From NCBI RefSeq assembly GCF_014385195.1, contig NZ_JACRTG010000008.1, forward strand, positions 1 to 64,000: DNA of 64,000 bases, read 5' to 3'. This stretch comes from Paratissierella segnis (GTDB taxonomy: Bacteria > Bacillota > Clostridia > Tissierellales > Tissierellaceae). The number at the start of each line of letters is the position of its first letter. Positions within the stretch are counted from its first letter, which is position 1. The notes beneath the pieces were generated by a model that was not told the origin of the DNA, ran no database searches, and saw only the letters and a list, made by a program, of their open reading frames with translations. Below, one piece after another: positions 1 through 6,811 of this stretch. A program made the position numbers and the translations under genes.

Positions 1-32
1 GTTTATCCATTAAACTTATCATCCCCTAGCCT

Positions 33-62
33 CCCTATGAATTGTCATAGGGTTATTATATA
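33..62 (+). terminator. Rho-independent terminator at left edge
   Basis: An 8-bp perfect stem, CCCTATGA/TCATAGGG with loop ATTG, is followed by a T-rich tract. It would end a transcript entering from left of the window. Confidence 0.6.
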
Positions 63-97
63 TTTCTTCTAGAGGAATTTTCAATTAGAATTTGGGG

Positions 98-108
98 TAC
101 TTTTAGAA
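98..108. repeat. Candidate left attachment core (11-bp direct repeat)
   Basis: TACTTTTAGAA occurs here and again at 22677-22687, bracketing the phage-like segment. It abuts a serine-recombinase remnant. An 11-mer match in AT-rich DNA can arise by chance, so this is only a candidate att core. Confidence 0.3.
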
Positions 109-226
109 TATCATATACAAACAATGGAAAAATGGAGAGATAACAGCAACAAAAGCAATGCAGATATTGAATCTTAAGCGAAATACATTTTATAAATTTG
201 CTTCGCAAGAAAAATCAAGAGAGTAA
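107..226 (+). pseudogene. Serine recombinase (resolvase/invertase) C-terminal remnant
   Basis: Read in frame to the TAA at 224-226, this encodes about 39 residues including WKNGEITATKAM and LKRNTFYK. That is the C-terminal helix-turn-helix of small serine recombinases of the resolvase/invertase family. An in-frame TAG at 104-106 lies directly upstream, and no catalytic domain is visible in the 100 bases to its left, so the gene is truncated or broken. It could be a decayed integrase of the neighbouring element or an older mobile element. The family call rests on the diagnostic GEITA...AM...TFYK pattern. Confidence 0.65.
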
Positions 227-278
227 GAAGAAAAAAATAAAGAGAAAATAGAAGAGATAATTTAAAGAGAAATATTAA

Positions 279-316
279 AACCTTGGGAATTACATACCCC
301 GAGGTATTTTTTATTT
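279..316 (+). terminator. Rho-independent terminator
   Basis: ACCTTGGG pairs with CCCGAGGT (one G-U pair), followed by ATTTTTTATTT. It isolates the recombinase remnant from the first phage cassette. Apart from this hairpin, 227-332 shows no gene. Confidence 0.6.
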
Positions 317-332
317 ATAAAATATTTTTTAG

Positions 333-360
333 AAAAATACTTGCTTAACACGAGTTTTTT
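333..360. repeat. Phage palindrome upstream of the first cassette promoter
   Basis: AAAAATACTTG-cttaaca-CGAGTTTTTTT is an imperfect inverted repeat. The same element recurs at 6088-6142, 8049-8073, 8146-8174 and 18385-18500. Its left half-site (A)nACTTG is reused in the -35 region of the following promoter. Confidence 0.6.
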
Positions 361-373
361 TATAGAAAAAAAC

Positions 374-403
374 TTGACAAATAGAAGCATTAATCTATAA
401 AAT
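374..403 (+). promoter_or_regulatory. Phage promoter, 18-bp spacer
   Basis: TTGACA (374-379), 18 bp, TAAAAT (398-403), then GC. Transcription should start near 410, which rules out a TTG start at 406 for the downstream gene and supports ATG 433. Confidence 0.75.
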
Positions 404-432
404 GCTTGAAATTAAAGAAAGAGGTGGTTTTT

Positions 433-909
433 ATGAAAAGACTAACAGAAGAAACAAAATTAATAAATAGATATCCAGAGGTTGCAAAAGAATTTGATAA
501 AGAGAAAAATGAAATTGATATAAATAAAGTAAGTTACGGGAGTGGAAAGAAAGTATGGTGGAAATGTCCGAAATGTGGACAATCTTGGGAAGCGGCAGTA
601 TATAATAGAACTTTAAATAAGCAAGGATGTCCTTATTGTGTAGAAAAAAATCCAAAGGCAAGTGCTATAAATTGTGTTGCTACTATGTTACCACAACTAT
701 TACCATTTTGGGATTATAAGAGAAATGGTGATATAACCCCTTGGAATACTTGTTATCAAAGCCATAAAAAAGTTTGGTGGATATGTCCAGATAATTCTGA
801 ACACAGATATCTTGCAAGTGTGCAATTAAGAAGTAAAGGACATGGGCAATGCACAATCTGTAAAAAATTAAAAAGAGAACAAAGAGAGAATAAAAAGAGA
901 AGAAAATAA
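433..909 (+). CDS. DUF4379-like zinc-ribbon protein
   Basis: This 158-aa protein contains two related zinc-ribbon units. The first has CPKCGQ and CPYC, preceded by PEVAKEFDKEKN and KKVWWKCP. The second repeats KKVWWICP and ends in CTICKK. This matches the DUF4379 'probable zinc ribbon' pattern, often linked to endonucleases or phage DNA-binding proteins; no nuclease motif is visible here. ATG 433 is chosen because AGAGGTGG precedes it and the promoter start lies near 410. The C-terminus is very basic, consistent with nucleic acid binding. It is a monocistronic cassette with its own promoter and terminator. The role is unknown. Confidence 0.7.
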   Translation: MKRLTEETKLINRYPEVAKEFDKEKNEIDINKVSYGSGKKVWWKCPKCGQSWEAAVYNRTLNKQGCPYCVEKNPKASAINCVATMLPQLLPFWDYKRNGDITPWNTCYQSHKKVWWICPDNSEHRYLASVQLRSKGHGQCTICKKLKREQRENKKRRK

Positions 910-921
910 AAAATAAAAAGT

Positions 922-955
922 AAAAAAGTATGTAATATTTTTACATACTTTTTTT
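922..955 (+). terminator. Rho-independent terminator
   Basis: AAAAAAGTATGTAA pairs with TTACATACTTTTTT across a 5-nt loop. The hairpin is symmetrical and could work in both directions. Confidence 0.75.
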
Positions 956-983
956 ATGATTACAAAGAAATTTAATTTATCCC

Positions 984-1026
984 TTAACATACTCAACTAA
1001 TTATTATATAATACTATTTAATAGTA
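984..1026 (+). promoter_or_regulatory. R-M promoter with start-site palindrome
   Basis: TTAACA (984-989), 17 bp, TATAAT (1007-1012). TACTAT-TTA-ATAGTA at 1012-1026 is a perfect palindrome over the likely start site and may be an operator. Unlike the other phage promoters it has a 17-bp spacer and lacks ACTTGA, so the cassette appears independently controlled. Confidence 0.65.
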
Positions 1027-1050
1027 GTAAATAGCAAGGAGTGTTTTGTA

Positions 1051-2049
1051 ATGAAAATAATTGATTTAAATGAGAAAAGAAACAATAAAAAATATACTGT
1101 TGCGTCACTTTTTGCTGGTGCTGGTGGTTTAGATATAGGACTGGAGCGTGCAGGTTTTAAAACAGTATGGGCGAATGATATCGATAAAGACGCTTGTGCT
1201 ACTCATGAATTATGGAGTAAAGCAGAAGTGGTTCAAGGAGATATTGGAAAGATTGATTATTTTGAAGTTCCAGATACAGATATTATAACTGGTGGTTTTC
1301 CGTGTCAAGGATTCTCACTGGCGGGTCCTCGAAAAATTAATGATGAAAGAAATAAATTATATCGTTACTTTGTTAAATTGGTTGAAGTAAAACAACCTTA
1401 TGCTTTTGTTGCAGAGAATGTAAAAGGAATCTTGACGCTTGGTGATGGTGAAATTATTGAGGCTATTATAGAGGACTTTTCAAGTAAGGGCTATGATGTA
1501 TACCCTAACCTTGTTAATGCTGCCGATTATGGCGTACCACAGGATAGATGGAGAGTTCTTCTATATGGATTTAGAAAAGATTTAAAAGTAAAAGATTTTG
1601 AATTTCCAAAACCTTTTCCATATAAAGTTACTTTAAAAGAGGCTTTAAAGGATATGCCAGAGCCAAAATCAAGTGATGTATGTAATGCTGCCTATTCAAG
1701 CAGATTTATGAGTAGAAATCGTAAAAGAGGTTGGAATGAAGTATCTTATACAATTCCAGCGATGAGTAAACAAGTGACATTACACCCATCTTCCCCAGAT
1801 ATGATTAAAACTGGAGAAGATAATTGGATATTTGGTGAAGGAAAAACAAGAAGATTCAGTTGGCAAGAAGCGGCTGTAATACAGACATTTCCAAGAGGTA
1901 TGGAGTTTACAGGGAATTTAACTTCTAAGTATCGCCAAATAGGAAATGCTGTTCCTGTTAAACTTGCAGAAGTAGTTGGAAAAAAATTATATGAAATACT
2001 TGAAGAGAAATTAAGTGCGAAAGATTTATCACAAAAAGTTGGTGAATAA
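1051..2049 (+). CDS. DNA (cytosine-5) methyltransferase, HaeIII type
   Basis: This 332-aa enzyme would transfer methyl groups from S-adenosylmethionine to cytosine C5. Motif I is FAGAGGLDIG (about residues 21-30), the catalytic PCQGFS loop lies near 85-90, ENV follows near 120, VPQDRWRVLLYG lies near 167, and RQIGNAVP near 307. The target-recognition stretch is short, as in single-specificity enzymes. Length fits M.HaeIII-type enzymes (~330 aa). The start follows AAGGAGTG. The restriction gene begins 2 nt after the stop, so the pair is an operon with the methylase first, a safe order for establishment. GGCC specificity is inferred from the partner nuclease. Confidence 0.9.
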   Translation: MKIIDLNEKRNNKKYTVASLFAGAGGLDIGLERAGFKTVWANDIDKDACATHELWSKAEVVQGDIGKIDYFEVPDTDIITGGFPCQGFSLAGPRKINDERNKLYRYFVKLVEVKQPYAFVAENVKGILTLGDGEIIEAIIEDFSSKGYDVYPNLVNAADYGVPQDRWRVLLYGFRKDLKVKDFEFPKPFPYKVTLKEALKDMPEPKSSDVCNAAYSSRFMSRNRKRGWNEVSYTIPAMSKQVTLHPSSPDMIKTGEDNWIFGEGKTRRFSWQEAAVIQTFPRGMEFTGNLTSKYRQIGNAVPVKLAEVVGKKLYEILEEKLSAKDLSQKVGE

Positions 2050-2051
2050 AT

Positions 2052-3008
2052 ATGGGTATACAAACTGAATTAGGCAAGGCGTTTGAATATGCTTGTTTAC
2101 AATCTTTAAATAATGCTTTAAACGAAACACAACAAGTAGTTATAGAACAAAATAGTGCCTTGCAAGTAGCACAAGAAAAATATAATAATGCTGCAAACGA
2201 TATGCAAAATAAAATGGATTTAGGGGCAGACGCAGCGGTTAGGGTTATTATGCGTCTTGAACCCCAATTAACAACCCCGTTAGCAAATATTCCGCTTTAT
2301 TTAGCAATACAAGAGGATTCGGCTGGAATCGCTGGAGATGTAAGAGATGTAATATGTATCCGTAGACAAAACGAATGGGAAATTGGATTATCTTGTAAAC
2401 ATAATCATACAGCAGTAAAACACAGCAGATTGTCACAAACTATTGATTTTGGGGATTCTTGGTTTGGAATACCTTGTTCTCAACAATATTTTGATGAAAT
2501 TACCCCACTTTTTAATGAATTACAAGAATTACGGGAGCAAGGCGAACTCTGGCGAAATATTGAAGATAAAGAGGAAAGATTTTATACTCCATTACTGGAA
2601 GCGTTTATGAGAGAATTAGAAAGACTTAACGAGAGCAATCAAGGTGTTGTTCCAGAGAGATTACTTAATTATTTATTAGGACGAAATGATTTTTACAAAA
2701 TAATAACACTTGATAGAAGAAGGGTTACACAGGTTCAGGCTTTTAATATATATGGAACTTTAAATCGAAACGCTGGTAGGGTTCGTTCAATAGTAAATGT
2801 TCCACAATTACCAATGCCTACACGATTTTATAATATCGGATTTAAACCAGGTTCAGGGAATACAGTATTAGTTGCCTTAGATAATGGTTGGACAATTTCG
2901 ATGCGAATACATAATGCAAGTTCACGGGTAGAGCCAAGTCTAAAATTCGATGTGCAACTTATAGGTGTTCCTCCTGGATTACATACGCATTTTGAGGCTT
3001 GGGATTAA
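2052..3008 (+). CDS. HaeIII-family type II restriction endonuclease
   Basis: This 318-aa protein matches the HaeIII family in length and in its start (GKAFEYACLQSL). A PD-(D/E)xK-like core is visible as AGDVRDV followed by WEIGLSCKHNHTAVKHSRL, where D, E and K would coordinate metal for cleavage. The C-terminal half contains VTQVQAFNIYGTLN, as expected for this family. It would cut unmodified GGCC sites and, with the methylase, protect the lysogen from superinfecting DNA. The gene follows the methylase by 2 nt and ends at a strong terminator. Specificity is inferred from family resemblance. Confidence 0.8.
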   Translation: MGIQTELGKAFEYACLQSLNNALNETQQVVIEQNSALQVAQEKYNNAANDMQNKMDLGADAAVRVIMRLEPQLTTPLANIPLYLAIQEDSAGIAGDVRDVICIRRQNEWEIGLSCKHNHTAVKHSRLSQTIDFGDSWFGIPCSQQYFDEITPLFNELQELREQGELWRNIEDKEERFYTPLLEAFMRELERLNESNQGVVPERLLNYLLGRNDFYKIITLDRRRVTQVQAFNIYGTLNRNAGRVRSIVNVPQLPMPTRFYNIGFKPGSGNTVLVALDNGWTISMRIHNASSRVEPSLKFDVQLIGVPPGLHTHFEAWD

Positions 3009-3026
3009 AAGTACATATATAAAAAT

Positions 3027-3067
3027 ATAAACTGTTGTTTTAATATTTAAGGACAACAGTTTTTTTA
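3027..3067 (+). terminator. Rho-independent terminator after R-M operon
   Basis: AAACTGTTGT pairs with ACAACAGTTT, followed by a T run. Confidence 0.8.
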
Positions 3068-3166
3068 TGCTGCAATTTGGTTACAATTTAAAAAAACACT
3101 GGCCTTTTTCTTTTGGGCACGTTATACTAATAATATAGAAGAAAAAGAAAAAAGGAGTGAAACATT

Positions 3167-3373
3167 ATGAAAAAGTTTTTTTACTTACTTATGAATATAT
3201 TACCAATTGCTATAGGATATGGTGTATTTGCTATTTTGCTAATTATGTTTGGAAGGATTCCAAGTATAGGACAATCAATACTAAAACTTTGGTATATTCC
3301 ATTTGCAATCCTTACCACTTATATGGGCTATATAATTTTAAAAGATTTCCGTTCAACGAAACCGACTAATTAA
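3167..3373 (+). CDS. Small two-helix membrane protein
   Basis: This 68-aa protein has two hydrophobic segments, residues ~5-28 (FYLLMNILPIAIGYGVFAIL) and ~40-58 (LWYIPFAILTTYMGYIILKD), and a short polar tail. ATG 3167 lies 10 nt after AAGGAG, whereas an overlapping frame from GTG 3157 sits too close to that site. I recognise no family. It sits among phage accessory cassettes and might affect the host envelope; this is inference only. Confidence 0.6.
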   Translation: MKKFFYLLMNILPIAIGYGVFAILLIMFGRIPSIGQSILKLWYIPFAILTTYMGYIILKDFRSTKPTN

Positions 3374-3401
3374 TATTTTTATTATAAAATACCTCTATAC
3401 A

Positions 3402-3434
3402 AAAAACAGGAGCCAAAACGGTTCCTGTTTTAAT
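3402..3434. terminator. Bidirectional terminator
   Basis: AAAACAGGA pairs with TCCTGTTTT, flanked by A-rich and T-rich sequence. It serves the convergent genes at 3167 (+) and 3442 (-). Confidence 0.7.
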
Positions 3435-3441
3435 CTTAATA

Positions 3442-3705
3442 TTATACAATATAGTATTTTATGTTTTTACCTTTTATTAATCTATAAAAATAACTTTTCG
3501 ATACATCTATATCCATTTCTTTATCAGAAGTGGATATTTTTATAATCTCATTTGGATTTATCTCTTTAAAAATCTCTTGTATCATCTTTTTATCTGTAAT
3601 TTTTGCCCACAATACAAAAGGTTCATCGATTGGTTTATACTCCCAAAGTTTTAGATTTATTATACCATCTTTATAACGATTAAAAAGTTCTATATTTTTA
3701 TTCAT
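3442..3705 (-). CDS. Hypothetical phage protein
   Basis: This 87-aa soluble protein begins MNKNIELFNRYKDG and contains LWEYKPIDEPFVLWAKI. I do not recognise a family. The start at 3705 is preferred over an ATG three codons upstream because AAAGGGG lies about 10 nt before it. It is transcribed from a TTGACA-N18-TATAGT promoter, divergent from the next small gene. The single-gene unit looks like a moron cassette. Confidence 0.55.
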   Translation of the reverse strand: MNKNIELFNRYKDGIINLKLWEYKPIDEPFVLWAKITDKKMIQEIFKEINPNEIIKISTSDKEMDIDVSKSYFYRLIKGKNIKYYIV

Positions 3706-3733
3706 AAAAATCATCCCCTTTCAAACTTTCAAT

Positions 3734-3835
3734 ACTATAAGAAATCTTGCTTTCATGTGTCAAGTATTTTATAGAAAAATATTTATATTTTATAGAAAAT
3801 TATACTTGACATTGTAGAGAATAAATCTGTATAAC
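3734..3835. promoter_or_regulatory. Divergent pair of 18-bp-spacer phage promoters
   Basis: On the minus strand TTGACA (3763-3758), 18 bp, TATAGT (3739-3734). On the plus strand TTGACA (3806-3811), 18 bp, TATAAC (3830-3835). The -35 boxes face apart from a core with two TTTTATAGAAAA repeats, and both sit in a tACTTGACA context, so one regulator could control both. Confidence 0.7.
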
Positions 3836-3881
3836 ATGTTTAACAATTAAAACAAAGGATATTTCGAAAGGAGATTATAAT

Positions 3882-4037
3882 ATGAAGGTATTGGATGTAT
3901 GGCTTAATAAAGAAGTTGAGAAGGTATTAAAAGATACTAAAGGATATGTAAGGCAACAAAAAATAAATAAGGTATTAATAAGTGCAGGATTGGTGGTAGT
4001 TGCAACTATAACACTAAAAATCTTAAATATTTTTTAA
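3882..4037 (+). CDS. Small single-pass membrane protein
   Basis: This 51-aa ORF begins MKVLDVWLNKEVEKVL and ends in one hydrophobic helix (VLISAGLVVVATITLKIL) with the N-terminal half charged. AAAGGAG lies about 9 nt before the ATG. It has its own promoter at 3806-3835 and a terminator. No family is recognised. The amphipathic head plus one C-terminal helix could anchor it to the membrane. Confidence 0.5.
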   Translation: MKVLDVWLNKEVEKVLKDTKGYVRQQKINKVLISAGLVVVATITLKILNIF

Positions 4038-4041
4038 AACA

Positions 4042-4073
4042 AAAAAAAGTGCTATTAATTTAGCACTTTTTCT
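4042..4073. terminator. Bidirectional terminator
   Basis: AAAAAGTGCTA pairs with TAGCACTTTTT. It ends the plus-strand small gene and overlaps the stop codon of the convergent minus-strand gene. Confidence 0.75.
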
Positions 4074-4236
4074 CTTTTACATATATTATTGTAAATAACA
4101 TTGTTAACATTGTGTAAATAGCAAGGATAATTTTTATGGTTGCATTTTTAACAATTGGTTGAAATCCAGCAATAGCGATATTACTTAATAATAATATATA
4201 AATATATCTTTTTATCCGTTCTCTTTGTTCTTGCAT
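4060..4236 (-). CDS. Small two-helix membrane protein
   Basis: This 58-aa ORF begins MQEQRERIKRY. It has hydrophobic segments at ~11-26 and ~34-53 and a short basic tail, VKEKKC. AGGGGAGA lies just upstream of the ATG at 4236. It is divergent from the DUF1444-like gene. The basic N-terminus, two helices and basic tail resemble small phage holin-like or regulatory membrane proteins, but there is no recognisable family. Confidence 0.5.
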   Translation of the reverse strand: MQEQRERIKRYIYILLLSNIAIAGFQPIVKNATIKIILAIYTMLTMLFTIIYVKEKKC

Positions 4237-4346
4237 CTCTTCTCTCCCCTCTTTCCTACTCTTTTCTTATATTTTATCAATGTTTTGTTTTTAGGACCAG
4301 ACTTTTATGTTATACAACGTTATACTGTTTAAAAGGAGTTGATAAT

Positions 4347-5096
4347 GTGGAATATAAAGAGTTTACAGATAAAATGATTAAAGATTTAAAATTAGAGTTT
4401 GACGAAGTAGAAATGGATGGTAAAGATAGAATATATGTTACAAAAGGTGTAACAAATGTTTCTGTTCCTATTAAACCAGCGTATAAAGAATTTAAAATGG
4501 TTGGATATAATAACAATTTAAAAAACTATATTAAAATAATTAGAGATATTTTAGATACTTATAAGTTTAAACTTGATTTAAATAATGTTTTTCCATTAAT
4601 AAAGCAAAAAACATATGAAAAAAGTATAGATAAAAATTTTATTACGAAGGATTTATTTTGTGATTTACAAGTAATGTATGCTAGTGATATGGGAGAAGTA
4701 TTTCGTTTTGTATTAGAGGAAGATTTAATAAATTCAGGTATTAGTTTAAATGCTTTAGAAGAAAAAAGTATGAATAATTTAAACAAGATGACAAATATAC
4801 TTGCAAGGCTTGATGATTCTCTTGAAATATATAGCCTGAAATTTATAACAGATTATGGAGCATCTCTCTTTCTTAGTAAACATATGCAACAACAAATTTT
4901 TAATAAATTAGGAAAAGATATATTGCTCTGTATGCCTTCTGCATCTACCCTACTTTGTGCTAAATATAGAGAAACTACATTTAAAACTTACACATATATA
5001 CTAAAACAATTAATAACAGTAGATAACGATGTAAATAAAATAAGCAACAATATATATAGAAGAGATACTAAAGGAGAATATTTAATAATCGCTTAA
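4347..5096 (+). CDS. DUF1444 (YtpQ)-like protein
   Basis: This 249-aa protein starts at GTG 4347, 8 nt after AAAAGGAG. The central and C-terminal parts resemble DUF1444/YtpQ: FPLIKQKTYEK, then DMGEVFRFVLEEDLINSGIS, NLNKM, and DYGASLFL followed by LCMPSASTLLCAKY. YtpQ-type proteins are chromosomal Firmicute proteins of unknown function, so a copy among phage accessory genes is unusual. It is soluble and has no visible catalytic motif. A hairpin terminator overlaps its stop. The family assignment is by pattern and is not certain. Confidence 0.55.
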   Translation: MEYKEFTDKMIKDLKLEFDEVEMDGKDRIYVTKGVTNVSVPIKPAYKEFKMVGYNNNLKNYIKIIRDILDTYKFKLDLNNVFPLIKQKTYEKSIDKNFITKDLFCDLQVMYASDMGEVFRFVLEEDLINSGISLNALEEKSMNNLNKMTNILARLDDSLEIYSLKFITDYGASLFLSKHMQQQIFNKLGKDILLCMPSASTLLCAKYRETTFKTYTYILKQLITVDNDVNKISNNIYRRDTKGEYLIIA

Positions 5097-5123
5097 CGGT
5101 TCGAAAAGAGCCGTTATTTTTTT
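5094..5123 (+). terminator. Rho-independent terminator
   Basis: TAACGGTTC pairs with GAGCCGTTA (one G-U pair), followed by eight T residues. Confidence 0.8.
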
Positions 5124-5155
5124 ATGAAATTTTCTTAAAAAATCTATAAAATAAC

Positions 5156-5272
5156 TTGAAATTTTATAATAGTTGTCTATATAATGTCAGCACTTTAAAA
5201 AAAAGAAAAAAAGAAAAAACTTAAAAAAAATCTAAAAAAGACTTGACATTAAGAAATATGATTGGTTAATAT
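5156..5272 (+). promoter_or_regulatory. Tandem promoters of the large noncoding RNA
   Basis: Promoter 1 is TTGAAA (5156-5161), 18 bp, TATAAT (5180-5185). Promoter 2 is TTGACA (5243-5248), 18 bp, TAATAT (5267-5272), then GC. Both have an ACTTGA -35 context. There is no ribosome binding site or convincing ORF downstream, so they appear to drive an RNA gene starting near 5279. Confidence 0.75.
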
Positions 5273-5278
5273 GCGTTT

Positions 5279-5702
5279 ACGATAAAACAAGTGAATAGGG
5301 GCAGAAGACAGGTACTGCGCCAGATACAATGAATCAAAGTGCCTGAGTGTTGAAAGTGTATCACTAAAAAATAACTCTACGACTAACCCTCGTATGGATG
5401 CCTCGCCAAAGGAGAAAGCATTTCTTTTCCCAGACATTCCTGTTGTGGTACAGTTCCGTAATGGGGGGTGTCCTCAAGGCACTGTGGTGGTGCTACTCGA
5501 TAATCGGGCCTGGGCGAGTTTGAGAGGATATCGGCGAATAGATAGGCATACAGGATAAAGCCTATAGAATAAGTCGAGAGGGATAACGGATACCTGCTGG
5601 CTCCAAAAACCAGTCAAAATCGTTATTTTCTTCCTTGTTATAGAGTTATATTTTTTTAACTTTATAACAGGGGGGAGAGAGAGCCGTGTTCCTACTTCAC
5701 CT
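5279..5702 (+). ncRNA. Large structured phage noncoding RNA, class unassigned
   Basis: This ~420-nt block is clearly more GC-rich than the flanking DNA and lacks a credible reading frame. The ends can pair: GTGAATAGG (5291-5299) with CCTAcTTCAC (5691-5700), closing a multi-helix domain. Internal hairpins include GCAG/CTGC (5301-5318), TACGA/TCGTA (5378-5394), ATGC/GCAT (5398-5421), GCAC/GTGC (5479-5493), CTCG/CGAG (5496-5518), ATAGGC/GCCTAT (5542-5565), ATAACG/CGTTAT (5583-5626) enclosing CTGG/CCAG, and a 12-bp arm at 5637-5668. Two promoters precede it and a terminator lies at 5874-5915, giving a primary transcript of about 640 nt. Size, ornate fold and prophage location recall ROOL/GOLLD-type RNAs, but I cannot confirm membership. 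It precedes the scaffold-capsid operon. Confidence 0.7.
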
Positions 5703-5713
5703 AAAACTATATC

Positions 5714-5764
5714 AATAAATAAATAAATAAATAAATAAAATAAATAAATAAATAAAATAAATAA
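5714..5764 (+). repeat. TAAA tetranucleotide tract
   Basis: A run of about twelve (A)AAT/TAAA units follows the structured RNA domain and continues into ~100 bp of low-complexity A/T sequence. It would form an unstructured 3' tail. Confidence 0.8.
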
Positions 5765-5873
5765 CTTAATAAAAACTTACAAATTACTAAATATAAAATA
5801 TAAAATATAAAACAAATTAAAAATTACTTAATATAAATAAAAAAAACTACAATTTACATATTTAAAATAATTT

Positions 5874-5915
5874 AAAGAGTAAAAATTAAAATTTATCTTT
5901 ACTCTTTATTTTTTT
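5874..5915 (+). terminator. Rho-independent terminator of the ncRNA transcript
   Basis: AAAGAGTAAA pairs with TTTACTCTTT, followed by ATTTTTTT. From here to 6087 I see no gene. Confidence 0.7.
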
Positions 5916-6087
5916 GCTTATTTTTAAATATTTAGTGTGTACTCTATTACAATTTAGATTTTTTAATATTACAAAACAAGATTACTTCTCTTACCTTAAG
6001 TAAGCAAAATCCAATGGATTTTGGCGATACAATGTAAAGACAAAACAAATTTTATTTATTACTTCCTACCTAAAATATTTTTAAAAG

Positions 6088-6142
6088 AAATACTTGCTAT
6101 CACGAGTTTTTCTGTAAAAAAAACTTGCTTACACGAGTTTTT
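6088..6142. repeat. Two tandem phage palindromes
   Basis: AAATACTTG-ctatca-CGAGTTTTT (6088-6111) and AAAAACTTG-cttaca-CGAGTTTTT (within 6116-6142) lie head to tail directly before the capsid-operon promoter. The following -35 box supplies a third left half-site. Confidence 0.7.
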
Positions 6143-6154
6143 TATAAAAAAAAC

Positions 6155-6184
6155 TTGAAATTGTATTTTATCTTCTTATATATT
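6155..6184 (+). promoter_or_regulatory. Capsid operon promoter, 18-bp spacer
   Basis: TTGAAA (6155-6160), 18 bp, TATATT (6179-6184), in an AAAAACTTGAAA context. Confidence 0.65.
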
Positions 6185-6237
6185 GTGTAAAGTTCAAAAA
6201 ATAGCGTGGCTTGATGCCAATAAGGAGTGTGATTCTG

Positions 6238-6774
6238 ATGTCAGAACAAAATTTAAATAATAACCAAAATTTAAATGATGATAACAATAAAAACGAACAA
6301 ATTGAAAACAAAGTATTTAGTGAAGATTATGTTAAGGCTTTAAGAGGCGAAGCAAAACAACATAGATTAACTGCAAAAAATTATGAGACTAAATTAAGAC
6401 AGATTCTTAATTTAAAAGACGATGAAGATGTTACAGATTTAGATACTGTAATTAACAACTATCAAGAAAATTTAACTAAAGCACAAAATGAAGTCTTAAA
6501 TAAAGCAAAAGAATTGCTTTATAAAACAGAACTTCAAAAATATGATAACCAATACAATTTAAAATTAGCATCAAAGTTATTAGATAAAACAAAAATTGAA
6601 GTTGCAGACGATGGAACTATAACTGGATTACAAGAAGCATTAAAAGAGTTAGAAAAAGAATATCCAGAAATCGTAAAGAATAGTCAATCTAACGGCGGTG
6701 CTAATCCTGTTTTAGATGACAAAAAAACCGATAAACAAGAAAATTTATTTAAGAAGGCATTAGGATTATTCTAA
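6238..6774 (+). CDS. Phage capsid scaffolding protein (GP20-like)
   Basis: This 178-aa acidic protein has an Asn-rich N-terminus and a long predicted helix/coiled coil (~40-150, e.g. LRGEAKQHRLTAKNYETKLR and NYQENLTKAQNEVLNKAKEL). The C-terminus, DDKKTDKQENLFKKALGLF, is typical of scaffolds that guide capsid assembly and then leave. ATG 6238 lies 10 nt after AAGGAG; an upstream in-frame start at 6211 precedes that site. The capsid gene begins 37 nt downstream, the usual order for HK97-fold phages. Confidence 0.8.
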   Translation: MSEQNLNNNQNLNDDNNKNEQIENKVFSEDYVKALRGEAKQHRLTAKNYETKLRQILNLKDDEDVTDLDTVINNYQENLTKAQNEVLNKAKELLYKTELQKYDNQYNLKLASKLLDKTKIEVADDGTITGLQEALKELEKEYPEIVKNSQSNGGANPVLDDKKTDKQENLFKKALGLF

Positions 6775-6811
6775 TATTTTTTAAAAAAATAAAACGAAAG
6801 GGTGATTTATA

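Noticed and set aside
3157..3369. 70-aa ORF from GTG 3157
   Set aside because: It overlaps in another frame the better-supported membrane protein at 3167, and its start abuts the AAGGAG site.
5249..5437. 62-aa minus-strand ORF across the noncoding RNA
   Set aside because: There is no promoter-ribosome-site support on that strand, and the plus-strand pairing pattern explains the sequence better.
5279..5702. Group I or group II intron
   Set aside because: I see no group I core motif and no complete group II domain V; only a short GAGCCGTG resembles it. It does not interrupt a gene.
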